The notes below the pieces were generated by a model that saw only the letters and a program-made list of their open reading frames with translations, was not told where the DNA came from and made no database searches. From the NCBI GenBank assembly GCA_001873365.1, contig MNYZ01000033.1:1-64000 (forward strand): a stretch of DNA of 64,000 bases. The letters are read 5' to 3'. Shown here piece after piece: positions 47,035 through 56,737 of this stretch. Position numbers and translations under genes: made by a program. Each line of letters begins with the position of its first letter. Positions within the stretch are counted from its first letter, which is position 1. The DNA is from Oscillatoriales cyanobacterium CG2_30_40_61. GTDB lineage: Bacteria; Cyanobacteriota; Cyanobacteriia; Cyanobacteriales; Microcoleaceae.

Positions 47035-47637
47035 ATGTATACCCACTTTCAAGCCTCCCAAACCGTTGAAATGGCCATACCAGAGCCAAGTTTAATTCAC
47101 CATTATCTGCGTCAACCGAAACGCTTGGTTAAGGCGTTAGTTGATCCTACCCGTTTAGATGCCTTAACAGAGGATATTTACCGCTTAAAAATGCGCCCTT
47201 TGCAGTTTATGATGTTCAGTTTACAACCAACGGTAGACTTGAAACTGTGGATACAGTCCGATGGTACTCTGAATTTAAAATCCGTCGGGTGTGAAATTCG
47301 CGGAATTGAATATATTAATCAACGGTTTGCACTAAATTTAGTGGGAAAATTATATCCAGTTAAATTGCAAGGAATTACCCATTTAAAAGGTCAAGCAGAT
47401 TTACAAGTTAAAGTCGAGCTTCCACCGCCCTTATGGTTAACGCCCCAACCAATTTTAGAAACAACTGGAAACGGACTATTAAAAAGTGTGTTAATGACGG
47501 TTAGACACCGATTAGTTCATAATTTATTATCGGATTATGCCCATTGGTCTGCTGAACAATTAGGGGCTTTAGTTCCACAACCCCAATCTGTGATTCAGGT
47601 GTCAAATGCTGAATGTTATGGGTTAAATCGGAATTAA
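47035..47637 (+). CDS. DUF1997 family protein
   Basis: A 200-residue soluble protein of the DUF1997 family, found in cyanobacteria and plastids of algae and plants. Recognised by the polyketide-cyclase-like strand/helix pattern YRLKMRPLQFMMFSLQPTVDLKLW, the GIEYINQRFALNLVGKLYP block and the C-terminal HRLVHNLLSDYAHWS. Function not established. ATG 47035 has no evident ribosome site. The gene ends two bases before the start of the Rpn-type pseudogene. Confidence 0.82.
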   Translation: MYTHFQASQTVEMAIPEPSLIHHYLRQPKRLVKALVDPTRLDALTEDIYRLKMRPLQFMMFSLQPTVDLKLWIQSDGTLNLKSVGCEIRGIEYINQRFALNLVGKLYPVKLQGITHLKGQADLQVKVELPPPLWLTPQPILETTGNGLLKSVLMTVRHRLVHNLLSDYAHWSAEQLGALVPQPQSVIQVSNAECYGLNRN

Positions 47638-47638
47638 A

Positions 47639-48607
47639 ATGACTGAAAATTCAGAACGGGTAATTGAACATGATCGATTGTTTAAAGAGTTAATTTAGAC
47701 GTTTTTTTGGGAATTTTTAGAATTATTTTTTCCCGATCTAATTCCCTATATTGATCAATCCTCTATTACCTTTTTACCCCAGGAGGTATTTATTGATATT
47801 ACCTCGGGGAATCGTCGAGAGGTTGATCTATTAGCAAAAGTGCGGTTTCGAGAACAGGAAAGTTTTTTCCTGATCCACACCGAGACTCAATCCTACACTC
47901 AAGCGGATTTTGCCCGGCGGATGTTCCATTATTTTGCTAGACTAGATGAAAAATATGCACTTCCGGTTTATCCGATCGCACTATTTTCTTTTGATACCCC
48001 CCAACGTCTGGAACCGAATAACTATCAAGTTGAATTTCCCGACCGCAAGGTATTAGAATTTAGCTATGCAGCGATCCAACTGAATCGTTTAAACTGGCGG
48101 GATTTTTTACGTCAGCAAAATCCGGTGGCGGCTGCATTAATGGCTAAAATGAGAATAGAACCCCAGGATCGACCCCAAGTTAAAGCGGAGTGTTTGCGTC
48201 TGTTAGTAACGTTGCGGTTAGATCCAGCTAGAAATCAATTAATTTCGGGGTTTATTGACTCCTATTTACGCTTAAATTCTAGCGAAGAAGTCGTTTTTAC
48301 CGAAGAACTCAATCGCTTAGGATTAATTCAGGAGGAAAGATTTATGGAAATTGTGACAAGTTGGATGGAACAGGGAATTGAACAGGGAATTGAACAGGGA
48401 ATTGAACAGGGAATTGAACGGGGGTTACAACGAGAAATAAGGTTTATTTTGCGTTTGCTAAGTCGTCGTTTAGGAACAATTAACCCTGAAATTCAAGAAC
48501 AAATCCGCAGTCTTCCGATTGAATTAGTTGAACAATTAGGAGAAGCTTTATTAGATTTTGAAACGGATTCAGATTTGTTAAATTGGTTGGCTGAAAATTG
48601 TTCCTAA
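47639..48607 (+). pseudogene. Rpn-family PD-(D/E)XK nuclease gene with one amber codon
   Basis: The frame opens at ATG 47639 (MTENSERVIEHDRLFKELI), meets TAG at 47696-47698 in codon 20, and then continues without interruption to 48607 (TFFWEFLELFFPDL...). Family members read FKELI-S/x-TFFWEFLELF here, so the stop is a single-base change in a conserved position. The remaining 302 codons are intact, including the nuclease core (VFIDITSGNRREVDLLAKV, LIHTETQ) and the C-terminal QGIE tandem repeat. Restart at GTG 47840 would lose the active-site strand before it. Rpn/DUF4351-type proteins are transposase-like nucleases abundant in cyanobacteria. The last codons overlap the rnhB end by four bases. 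Confidence 0.8.
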
Positions 48608-49215
48608 TTTGATAACGGTAAGGATAATTGACAACACCCGAAAGATTGACGATGTTGGCAAGTAATACCATGCTCTTGGATCGCTTGACGGTGTTTTGCG
48701 GTTCCGTAACCTTTATTTTGTTTTAAATCATATTGGGGATATTTTTCAGCTAAACGGGTGATTAATTCATCTCGCCAAACTTTTGCGACAATACTAGCGG
48801 CTGCAATTACAATCGATGTACTATCTCCTTTAATGATAGTTTGTTGAGGAATTAATAATTGTGGAATCTTCTGATTTCCGTCAATTAAACAGAGTTCCGG
48901 TTCAGGATTTAACCTTAAAATTGCCCGTTTCATCGCTAATAATGTCGCTTGCAAAATATTAAAGCGGTCAATTTCTTTAACGGTCGCCCAACCGATTTTA
49001 CAATCAATGGCGATCGCTTTAATTTCAGTCGCTAACTGAGAACGAACCCTAGGGGTTAATTTTTTACTATCCTTAACTCCAGCGCTAGTTAATTGAGCTA
49101 TACCATCCTCCGACAAAATCACCGCCGCCGCCACCACAGGGCCAAATAAAGCCCCCCGCCCCACTTCATCCACCCCCGCAATTAAAATAGAATTTGGGGT
49201 CTGATATTCTGTCAT
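48604..49215 (-). CDS. rnhB: Ribonuclease HII
   Basis: Cleaves RNA in RNA-DNA hybrids and removes misincorporated ribonucleotides. The 203-residue protein has the metal-binding GVDEVGRGALFGPVVAAAVIL (D and E), the GVKDSKKLTP segment, the catalytic Asp in CLIDGNQKIP, and KGDSTSIVIAAASIVAKVWRDE. The C-terminal GYGTAKHRQAIQEHG is typical. In the GRG(x)FGP motif it has ALFGP rather than the common PLAGP, which falls within type II variation. ATG 49215. Converges on the Rpn pseudogene with a four-base overlap. Confidence 0.95.
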   Translation of the reverse strand: MTEYQTPNSILIAGVDEVGRGALFGPVVAAAVILSEDGIAQLTSAGVKDSKKLTPRVRSQLATEIKAIAIDCKIGWATVKEIDRFNILQATLLAMKRAILRLNPEPELCLIDGNQKIPQLLIPQQTIIKGDSTSIVIAAASIVAKVWRDELITRLAEKYPQYDLKQNKGYGTAKHRQAIQEHGITCQHRQSFGCCQLSLPLSN

Positions 49216-49254
49216 TTAATTTTAATTTAAAATTGCTATAATTATCAATAATAG

Positions 49255-52200
49255 ATGAAAACGGATATTTTAAAAACCAAGTTTATGAAAAAGATTGTTT
49301 TAATAGCTGGGTTTGAGTCTTTTAATGCTGAGTTATATCGTACAGCAGCCAAGTTAGCGAGCGCTCGTTGTCCAGAATTAGAGATTTATGTATTTAGCGA
49401 TCGCGCGATTTCAAATCAACCGGATACCCTCGCCGCCGCCTTAGAAAATGCCGATGTATTTTTTGCCAGTTTAGTATTTGATTATGATCAAGTATTATGG
49501 TTACGAGAGCGGGTACAAAATATTCCTATTCGTTTAGTATTTGAATCCGCTTTAGAATTAATGAGTTTAACCCAAATTGGAGCATTTAAAATTGGAGATA
49601 AACCCAAAGGAATGCCCAAACCTGTACAATTTATTCTGAGTAAATTTTCCAGTGGAAAAGAAGAAGATAAACTCGCTGGTTATATTAGTTTTCTGAAAAC
49701 AGGCCCGAAATTATTAAAATTTGTTCCGGTAAAAAAAGTTCAAGACTTGCGTAACTGGTTAATTATTTATGGCTATTGGAATGCGGGAGGCACAGAAAAT
49801 GTATCAGCAATGTTCTGGACAATTGCTACTAATTATTTAGGGTTAACCGTTGGCGAAATTCCTCCTCCGATAGAAACCCCTAATATGGGATTATTACACC
49901 CAGACTATAACGGTTATTTTGAATCGCCCAAAGCCTATTTAGATTGGTATAAAACCCAATATCCAACAACTACTAATGATCCCGTTGTCGGAATATTGCT
50001 TTATCGTAAGCACGTGATCACTAAACAAACTTATATCCCGCAACTAATTCGCTATTTTCAACAAGAAAATTTAATCCCTTTACCGATATTTATTAATGGC
50101 GTTGAAGGTCATGTTGCTGTTAGAGACTGGATCACAACAACCGATGAATTAAATAATCGACAACAGGGAAAAATTGAAACCTTATCATTATCAAAAGAAG
50201 CTGTAACCGTTGATGCGATTGTTTCTACTATTGGGTTTCCTTTAGTTGGAGGGCCAGCCGGATCAATGGAAGCCGGAAGACAAGTCGAAATTGCTAAACA
50301 AATTTTAACAGTAAAAAACGTTCCCTATTTTATCGCCGCACCTTTATTAATTCAAGATTTATTATCTTGGACTCGTCAAGGAATTGGCGGTTTACAAAGT
50401 GTAGTTTTATATGCCTTACCCGAACTTGATGGCGCTATTGATACCGTACCTTTAGGCGGGTTAGTGGGGGAAGATATCTATTTAATTCCTGAAAGAGTCA
50501 AACGTTTAACTGGAAGGGTAAAAAGTTGGATTCAACTGCGACAAACACCGCCAGAAAAGCGAAAAATCGCGATTATTTTATATGGATTTCCCCCCGGATA
50601 TGGAGCCACAGGAACCGCCGCTTTATTAAATGTACCCCAGAGTTTATTAAAGGTTTTACAAGCATTAAAAGCCCAAAGATACACCGTTGGCGAGTTACCA
50701 GAAACCGGAGAAGCCTTAATTCAAAAAGTTAAAATAGCCGATGAAAAAATAGAAGCTCAACAAGACTTTATTTTTGCAGAAAATTCCGTAATTTCTAATC
50801 AAGTTAATGTCAATAAATTAGAAAAATGGTTAGGTTATTTACAACGAAGTCGGATTAAAAAACAATGGAAATCCTTAACAGAAACAGGAATTAAAACCTT
50901 TGGAGAGGATTATCATATTGGTGGAATTCAATTAGGAAATATTTGGGTGGGAGTGCAACCGCCTTTAGGGTTATCCGGTGATCCGATGCGGTTAATGTTT
51001 GAGAGAGATTTAACGCCGCACCCCCAATATGTAGCTTTTTATCAATGGTTACAAAAGGAATTTCAAGCCGATGCTATTGTTCATTTTGGGATGCACGGCA
51101 CGGTGGAATGGTTGCCGGGATCACCATTAGGAAATACGGGTTATTCTTGGTCAGATATTTTATTAGGAAATCTGCCGAATTTATATCTTTATGCAGCTAA
51201 TAACCCATCGGAATCAATGTTAGCAAAACGTCGAGGTTATGGGGTATTAATTTCCTATAATGTTCCACCTTATGGTCGGGCGGGACTGTATAAACAATTG
51301 GTATCTCTACGGGAATTAATTGCCGAATATCGAGAAGATCCGCAGAAAAATTCTACCCTTCAAGAATCAATTAGTCAGCAAATTGTGGCTATGGGTTTAG
51401 AAGTTGATTGTGCCTTTGAGGAGGGCAAAAAATTAGGCATTGCCTTTACAACCGAAAATGCCAGACTATTTAGTGTGGAAGTTCTCTATAGTTATTTTAT
51501 CAAAATTTATGATTATTTACAAGTATTAGAACAGCGTTTGTTCTCCTCGGGATTACATACCTTTGGCGAGAACCCAACAGAAGAAGAATTAGCTACCTAT
51601 TTGAATGCTTATTCCACCGAATCAATGAATGAGTTAACCTCGGAAACCGAGACTCAAATTCGAGACTTATTATTACAAACAACCGATGAATTAACCAATT
51701 TATTAAAAGGATTAAATGGGGAATATATACCTCCAGCCCCCGGCGGAGATTTACTCAGAGATGGGCCCGGAGTTCTGCCCACCGGACGTAATATTCATGC
51801 CTTAGATCCCTATCGAATGCCCTCGGCGGCGGCCTATTTAAGAGGACGAGAAATTGCTCAAAAAATCATTAATCAACAGTTAGGAGAAACCGGGAATTAT
51901 CCCGAAACCGTGGCGGTGATGTTATGGGGGTTAGATGCAATTAAAACCCGTGGGGAGTCGTTAGGAATTATCTTAGAATTAGTGGGAGCCGAACCGATTA
52001 AAGAAGGAACCGGGCGAATTGTGCGTTATGAATTACAACCTTTAGAACAAGTCGGACATCCTCGAATTGATATTTTAGCGAATTTATCGGGAATTTTTAG
52101 AGATAGTTTTGCTAATATTATCGAATTATTGGATGATTTATTTGTGCGAGCGGCTGATGCGGAAGAATCCGAGGAGCAAAACTTTATTAGAAAACACGCT

Positions 52201-52956
52201 TTAAAGTTGCGATCGCAAGGAGTAGAAAATCCATCCGCCCGTTTATTTTCTAACCCATCGGGAGACTTTGGATCATTAGTAAATGATCAAATTGTGGATG
52301 GTAATTGGGAATCAGGAGACGAATTAGCAGATACCTGGAAAGGAAGAAATGTATTTAGTTATGGGCGAAAAGACAAAGGAAAAGCTAGACCAGAAGTAAT
52401 GACACAATTATTAAAAACAATGGATAATATTGTTCAAGAAATTGATTCCGTAGAATATGGATTAACAGATATTCAAGAATATTATGCCAATACGGGCGGA
52501 TTAAAACGGGCAGCCGAAACACAAAAAGGTCAAAAAGTTAAAGCCAGTTTTGTCGAAAGTTTTTCTAAAGATACCACTCCCCGACCCTTAGAAGACCTAT
52601 TAAGAATTGAATATCGGACAAAATTATTAAACCCGAAATGGGCACAAGCAATGGTCAATCAAGGGAGTGGTGGCGCCTATGAAATTTCCCAAAGGATGAC
52701 CGCCTTAATGGGTTGGGGAGGAACAACAAATTTTCAAGAAAATTGGGTTTATGATCAAGCTTCTAAAACCTATGCTTTAGATGAAAAAATGGCAGCCCAA
52801 TTAAGACAAGCCAACCCCGAAGCCTTTCGCAATATTGTCGGTAGAATGTTAGAAGCCCATGGCCGCGGATTTTGGGAAACCGATGCCGAAACCTTAGAAA
52901 AATTAAAATCTTTATACGAGTTAACCGAAGCAGATTTAGAAGGAGTAACGCTTTAA
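49255..52956 (+). CDS. Magnesium chelatase subunit H / CobN-family large subunit
   Basis: A 1233-residue member of the ChlH/BchH/CobN family, the porphyrin-binding subunit that works with I and D (or S and T) subunits to insert Mg or Co. Core blocks are present: GGPAGSMEAGRQVEI, VLYALPELDGAIDTV, ILYGFPPGYGATGTAALLNVP, DPMRLMFERDLTPHPQYVAFY, HFGMHGTVEWLPGSPLGNTG (a Met replaces the usual Thr/Lys before HG), YAANNPSESMLAKRRGYG, and near the C-terminus MGWGGTTNFQENWVYD with ANGRG-like AHGRGFWET. It is shorter than the canonical about 1330-residue ChlH and has a different N-terminus (KKIVLIAGFESFNAELYR), so it is a paralogue, similar to the gene annotated as cobN in Synechocystis. The start could be ATG 49255 or 49285; neither has a Shine-Dalgarno. 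No chlI/chlD nearby. Confidence 0.88.
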   Translation: MKTDILKTKFMKKIVLIAGFESFNAELYRTAAKLASARCPELEIYVFSDRAISNQPDTLAAALENADVFFASLVFDYDQVLWLRERVQNIPIRLVFESALELMSLTQIGAFKIGDKPKGMPKPVQFILSKFSSGKEEDKLAGYISFLKTGPKLLKFVPVKKVQDLRNWLIIYGYWNAGGTENVSAMFWTIATNYLGLTVGEIPPPIETPNMGLLHPDYNGYFESPKAYLDWYKTQYPTTTNDPVVGILLYRKHVITKQTYIPQLIRYFQQENLIPLPIFINGVEGHVAVRDWITTTDELNNRQQGKIETLSLSKEAVTVDAIVSTIGFPLVGGPAGSMEAGRQVEIAKQILTVKNVPYFIAAPLLIQDLLSWTRQGIGGLQSVVLYALPELDGAIDTVPLGGLVGEDIYLIPERVKRLTGRVKSWIQLRQTPPEKRKIAIILYGFPPGYGATGTAALLNVPQSLLKVLQALKAQRYTVGELPETGEALIQKVKIADEKIEAQQDFIFAENSVISNQVNVNKLEKWLGYLQRSRIKKQWKSLTETGIKTFGEDYHIGGIQLGNIWVGVQPPLGLSGDPMRLMFERDLTPHPQYVAFYQWLQKEFQADAIVHFGMHGTVEWLPGSPLGNTGYSWSDILLGNLPNLYLYAANNPSESMLAKRRGYGVLISYNVPPYGRAGLYKQLVSLRELIAEYREDPQKNSTLQESISQQIVAMGLEVDCAFEEGKKLGIAFTTENARLFSVEVLYSYFIKIYDYLQVLEQRLFSSGLHTFGENPTEEELATYLNAYSTESMNELTSETETQIRDLLLQTTDELTNLLKGLNGEYIPPAPGGDLLRDGPGVLPTGRNIHALDPYRMPSAAAYLRGREIAQKIINQQLGETGNYPETVAVMLWGLDAIKTRGESLGIILELVGAEPIKEGTGRIVRYELQPLEQVGHPRIDILANLSGIFRDSFANIIELLDDLFVRAADAEESEEQNFIRKHALKLRSQGVENPSARLFSNPSGDFGSLVNDQIVDGNWESGDELADTWKGRNVFSYGRKDKGKARPEVMTQLLKTMDNIVQEIDSVEYGLTDIQEYYANTGGLKRAAETQKGQKVKASFVESFSKDTTPRPLEDLLRIEYRTKLLNPKWAQAMVNQGSGGAYEISQRMTALMGWGGTTNFQENWVYDQASKTYALDEKMAAQLRQANPEAFRNIVGRMLEAHGRGFWETDAETLEKLKSLYELTEADLEGVTL

Positions 52957-53074
52957 TTTTGCTCCAGCATCTTTGTGTCTTAGTGCCTTTGTGGTTCCTT
53001 CCTTTTTGCCCTTTACAATTCACCAAAATAAAATGATAAACTAGAGATATTAACCTCGATTTAGGAGAGCTTTG

Positions 53075-53413
53075 ATGGTGGCAAACAATGTAATAGAGGT
53101 TTCTGAGGTTCCCACCGTCAAAACCGTTCTGGCTGGGTTTCATGCCCTATCTGACCCTCTGCGTTTGCAGGTTATCAATCTGTTACGAGAACAAGAATTG
53201 TGTGTTTGTGAACTTTGTGAACAGTTAGCCGTCAACCAGTCTAAGTTGTCCTTTCACTTAAAAATTTTGAAGGAAGCAGAATTATTGCAAAGTCGGCAAC
53301 AGGGACGTTGGATTTATTATCGTCTCAACCATAGCCAGTTTGGAGTTCTTGAAGCCTATTTAGCTGACTATCACCATTCTAGTCCCAGTTCAACCTATCA
53401 GGATTGTGATTAA
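53075..53413 (+). CDS. ArsR/SmtB-family transcriptional regulator
   Basis: A 112-residue winged-helix repressor. The metal/metalloid-sensing-type helix carries ELCVCELCEQL, matching the arsenite-binding ELCVCDL motif of ArsR (Cys pair plus a third Cys), followed by the recognition helix QSKLSFHLKILKEAEL and the wing QQGRWIYYRL. ATG 53075 is used: AGGAGAG lies five bases upstream; the TTG at 53072 would add one residue. No arsenic or metal efflux genes are beside it, so its targets are elsewhere. Confidence 0.9.
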   Translation: MVANNVIEVSEVPTVKTVLAGFHALSDPLRLQVINLLREQELCVCELCEQLAVNQSKLSFHLKILKEAELLQSRQQGRWIYYRLNHSQFGVLEAYLADYHHSSPSSTYQDCD

Positions 53414-53575
53414 GGTCGGCTGTATAGTTATTAATAGAATTGTATTCTTTTTAACAAATACCCGATGGAATTGATTCTGCTATAATTAAAGTATCAACAT
53501 ATACTTTATTAGCTGATTCATAATCGGGCATTGTATGTAAAAATAAACCATCATGTAAACTGGAGTCTGAAACTG

Positions 53576-53812
53576 ATGACCAACCTAGGTTCATTTTATT
53601 GGGGTTCTCGTTATCGAGGAAATGCCACACCTGAGAATCTTGTGTTTAATGCTAATTTGCAGGAATTTGCTCAAAAGGTAGACTTTATTGTTGGCCTGCA
53701 AACCGGGGGAAAACTTTCAACAGAAGAATCTTATGTACAAATCGAAACCTTATGGGAACAACTTCGAGAGAGTAAACAACATTTGGGAATTGGAAAAAAA
53801 CCAGGATTATAG
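53576..53812 (+). CDS. Small conserved cyanobacterial protein (DUF7219-like)
   Basis: A 78-residue soluble protein, starting MTNLGSFYWGSRYRGNATPE, with FNANLQEFAQKVDFIVGLQTGGKLSTEE and a C-terminal IETLWEQLRESKQHLGIG. I recall a cyanobacterial family with this wording, probably DUF7219; not certain. The longer frame from TTG 53531 has no ribosome site, whereas ATG 53576 has TGGAG about nine bases before. It ends just before a strong bidirectional terminator. Confidence 0.72.
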   Translation: MTNLGSFYWGSRYRGNATPENLVFNANLQEFAQKVDFIVGLQTGGKLSTEESYVQIETLWEQLRESKQHLGIGKKPGL

Positions 53813-53831
53813 GTTGAATATAAAATCGCTA

Positions 53832-53866
53832 AAATAAGGGGTGCAGTTGATCTGCACCCTTTATTT
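53832..53866. terminator. Rho-independent terminator after the small protein
   Basis: A 15-bp stem (AAATAAGGGGTGCAG with CTGCACCCTTTATTT, one G-T pair) and a 5-base loop at 53832-53866. The A-rich and T-rich arms let it act on both strands. Confidence 0.85.
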
Positions 53867-54140
53867 GTAGCAGAGGTTTTGGGAGGGTTATTTCTGCTTT
53901 TGTCAAGAAAAATGTAAAAGTTTTGTGAAGTGCCTTTGTAATTGTGGTACAACTAGGTGAATTAGTTCTATCCTAAGCATTGGGGAATCTAGATATCCAA
54001 GTTAGTAATTTACTCTAGTTTACTCCCCGATTAACCTTTGTTAAACACCAACTTTTGCTTTGATAGATAAGGATATTGCACCCTGAAAACCCATTAATTT
54101 ATTCGGGCAAGTTCTACAAAAAGATTAAGTTTTAATTAAT

Positions 54141-55481
54141 ATGTCATCTCTTAGTAAACAGGCAATTCAAGGAACAATTTGGACTCTTTTTGGCTATGGA
54201 GGAAGTCAGGTATTACGATTTGGGGGAAACTTAATCCTAACTCGTCTTCTGGTTCCTGAATTATTTGGCTTGATGGGGCTAGTTAATACTTTTATTATCG
54301 GTTTAACCCTATTTTCAGATATTGGAATTCGCCCCAGTATTATCCGCAGTGAACGTGGGGAAGACCCATTATTTCTGAATACGGCTTGGACAATTCAAGT
54401 ATTCCGAGGTTTGGGATTATGGATTGTTTGTTTGTTAATTACAGCACCAATTGCCTCATTTTATAACGAGCCTCAACTATTATGGATTACGCCAATTGTT
54501 GGTTTTAGAACCATCATAGCGGGTTTTGAATCTACATCCCTAGCAACTCTCAACCGTAATTTAAACTTAAAAAAGCTGACTATTTATGACTTTCTTGTTC
54601 AAGTTTTAGGTCTTGTAGTGATGATTGTCTGGGCTTGGATCAGTCCTACAATTTGGGCTTTAATTGCTGGAATGTTAACTTCATCTCTGTTTGGATTGAT
54701 TAGGAGTCATAGTTTAAATACCGAGATGCGCAACCATTTGGCTTGGGATCAAACTGCGTTGAAAGAATTAATTTCCTTCGGGCGCTGGATCTTTGTTTCA
54801 ACGGTGATGACCTTCCTAGCATCTCAATCTGATCGCTTGATCCTGGGTAAATTATTAACCCTAGAAATGTTAGGGGTTTATACCGTTGCTTTTGCCTTAG
54901 CGGATCTTCCCAAATCCTTAATGCAAGCGGTGATGAGTAAAGTCGTTTTTCCCGTGATTTCCAAACAGTTAGATCTGCCGCGATCGCAACTTCGAGAAAA
55001 TATACTCAATCAAAGAAAGTTATTATTATTGATGATCAGTTTACCCTTAGCAATTATAGTTTGCTTTGGAGATCAATTCATTTTGATTTTATATGATCAA
55101 AGATATGAACAAGCCGCTTGGATGCTGCCGATTTTAGCTTTAGGAATGTGGCCATTTATCCTACACACCAGTATTAATAAAGTTCTATTTGCCATTGGAA
55201 AACCCCTCTATATTGCCTTTAGTAATGTATTTAAGTTACTGTACATGGTGATTTTACTTCCGTTATCATTTTCGATGATGGGAATTTTAGGGGCTATCCT
55301 GGTTGTTGCATTTAATGATATTCCCTCCTATATTGTAGTTAACTATGGACTTTGGAGAGAAGGAGTTTCTGGTTTGAAACAGGATTTATGGGGAACTTTC
55401 ATCCTGCTAGGGATGATTTTTATCCTAGGAGGAATTCGATATAGTTTAGGAGGTGGATTATCCATTGATAGTATCTTGTAG
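54141..55481 (+). CDS. Wzx-like polysaccharide flippase (oligosaccharide flippase family)
   Basis: A 446-residue integral membrane protein of the MATE/MOP exporter superfamily, Polysacc_synt type. It begins MSSLSKQAIQGTIWTLFGYGGSQVLRFGGNLILTR-like (typical of Wzx) and has 12-14 hydrophobic helices with the conserved DIGIRPSIIRS loop after helix 2. It would move lipid-linked repeat units across the plasma membrane. First gene of the co-directional polysaccharide locus that ends at 63903. No strong promoter identified in the 274-base gap after the terminator; TTGTGA/TACAAC at 53924/53948 is weak. Confidence 0.9.
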   Translation: MSSLSKQAIQGTIWTLFGYGGSQVLRFGGNLILTRLLVPELFGLMGLVNTFIIGLTLFSDIGIRPSIIRSERGEDPLFLNTAWTIQVFRGLGLWIVCLLITAPIASFYNEPQLLWITPIVGFRTIIAGFESTSLATLNRNLNLKKLTIYDFLVQVLGLVVMIVWAWISPTIWALIAGMLTSSLFGLIRSHSLNTEMRNHLAWDQTALKELISFGRWIFVSTVMTFLASQSDRLILGKLLTLEMLGVYTVAFALADLPKSLMQAVMSKVVFPVISKQLDLPRSQLRENILNQRKLLLLMISLPLAIIVCFGDQFILILYDQRYEQAAWMLPILALGMWPFILHTSINKVLFAIGKPLYIAFSNVFKLLYMVILLPLSFSMMGILGAILVVAFNDIPSYIVVNYGLWREGVSGLKQDLWGTFILLGMIFILGGIRYSLGGGLSIDSIL

Positions 55482-55529
55482 CGTCTAGTTGATCAAAGAA
55501 CAACACATTTTAAATTGAGGAAATTGACA

Positions 55530-56612
55530 ATGAAAATTACCTTTGTTCTGGCAAATTGGGTTAGTTTAGCCGGAGGCGTTCAATCTAATGCAGATCTAGC
55601 TTATCACTTGCAAAAACGGGGTCATGAAGTCTATATTGTTTGTCCTCAAAAAGGCAGACCTACCGTTCTTAGGCAGGTTAAATCCTTATTAAAAGGTAAA
55701 GGGTTAATTCCCTTAAAGCATCAAGGGCCTTCCCATCTCGATGGCATGGATCTACCTCGCATCATTTTAGATCATCCAGCCCCAGTTACCGATGCCGATC
55801 TTCCCGATGCGGATATTGTGGTGGCGACTTGGTGGGAAACCGCAGAATGGGTTGCTAATCTTTCCCCCTCTAAGGGAGCAAAAGTCTACATGATTCGCCA
55901 TCATGAAACTCACGATTATTTACCCAAAGCACGGGTCGCAGCTACCTATCGCCTGCCTTTCCATAAAATTGTGATTTCCCAGTGGTTAGTGGACATTATG
56001 GAGACCGAATATGGAGATAAAAATGTTTCCTTAGTTCCTAACAGTATAGATTTAAAAAAATATTATGCTGAACCCAGGGGGAAACAAACTGTTCCTACGG
56101 TGGGAATGCTGTATTCTCCCCTCTATTGGAAAGGATGTGACATCACTTTAAAAGCCGTTTCTTTAGCAGCGCAACAAATTCCTAACTTAAAATTAGTCTG
56201 TTTTGGGACTAAACCCCCTGTTCCTGAGTTACCCTTACCTCCAGGAAGTGAATTTTTCTGTCAGCCTCCACAGGATCAAATCAAAGATATCTATGCTAGT
56301 TGTGATGCGTGGCTATTTGGCAGTCGCTTTGAAGGCTTCGGACGTCCGCTTTTAGAAGCCATGGGTTGTCGAACTCCGGTGATTGGTGTGCCAGCAGGTG
56401 CAGCCCCTGAACTCCTGTGTGACGGTATCGGAATTTTAGTCAAACCGGAAGATCCAGAGGATATGGCTAAAGCCATTGTCAAGATGTGTCAACTGTCCCC
56501 AGAACAGTGGCGTCAGATGTCAGATCGCGCTTATAACAAAGCCACCAGTTATACCTGGGATGATGCAGCCCAACTGTGTGAACAAGCCTTTGAAATTGCA
56601 CTCGGTTCTTAG
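55530..56612 (+). CDS. Glycosyltransferase family 4
   Basis: A 360-residue retaining GT-B glycosyltransferase. N-domain: MKITFVLANWVSLAGGVQSNADLAYHL with a Gly-rich sugar-acceptor loop. C-domain (GT4): GMLYSPLYWKGCDITLKAVSLA, SRFEGFGRPLLEAMGCRTPVIG with the EX7E motif, and a CDGIGILVKPEDPEDMAKAI nucleotide-sugar site. ATG 55530 is chosen because GAGG lies about nine bases upstream; the longer frame from TTG 55515 adds five residues. Sugar unknown. Starts 48 bases after the flippase. Confidence 0.9.
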   Translation: MKITFVLANWVSLAGGVQSNADLAYHLQKRGHEVYIVCPQKGRPTVLRQVKSLLKGKGLIPLKHQGPSHLDGMDLPRIILDHPAPVTDADLPDADIVVATWWETAEWVANLSPSKGAKVYMIRHHETHDYLPKARVAATYRLPFHKIVISQWLVDIMETEYGDKNVSLVPNSIDLKKYYAEPRGKQTVPTVGMLYSPLYWKGCDITLKAVSLAAQQIPNLKLVCFGTKPPVPELPLPPGSEFFCQPPQDQIKDIYASCDAWLFGSRFEGFGRPLLEAMGCRTPVIGVPAGAAPELLCDGIGILVKPEDPEDMAKAIVKMCQLSPEQWRQMSDRAYNKATSYTWDDAAQLCEQAFEIALGS

Positions 56613-56737
56613 TAGTAGTAAGCCCGACCGGGCTTCCCTCCACCCTCCAAGTTGAAAAGAAAAACCCGATCAATCAAAAATATTGATTAGGAATTGATTT
56701 AGATTGCACAACTTTTGGAGATGATCCCCGATAGTTT

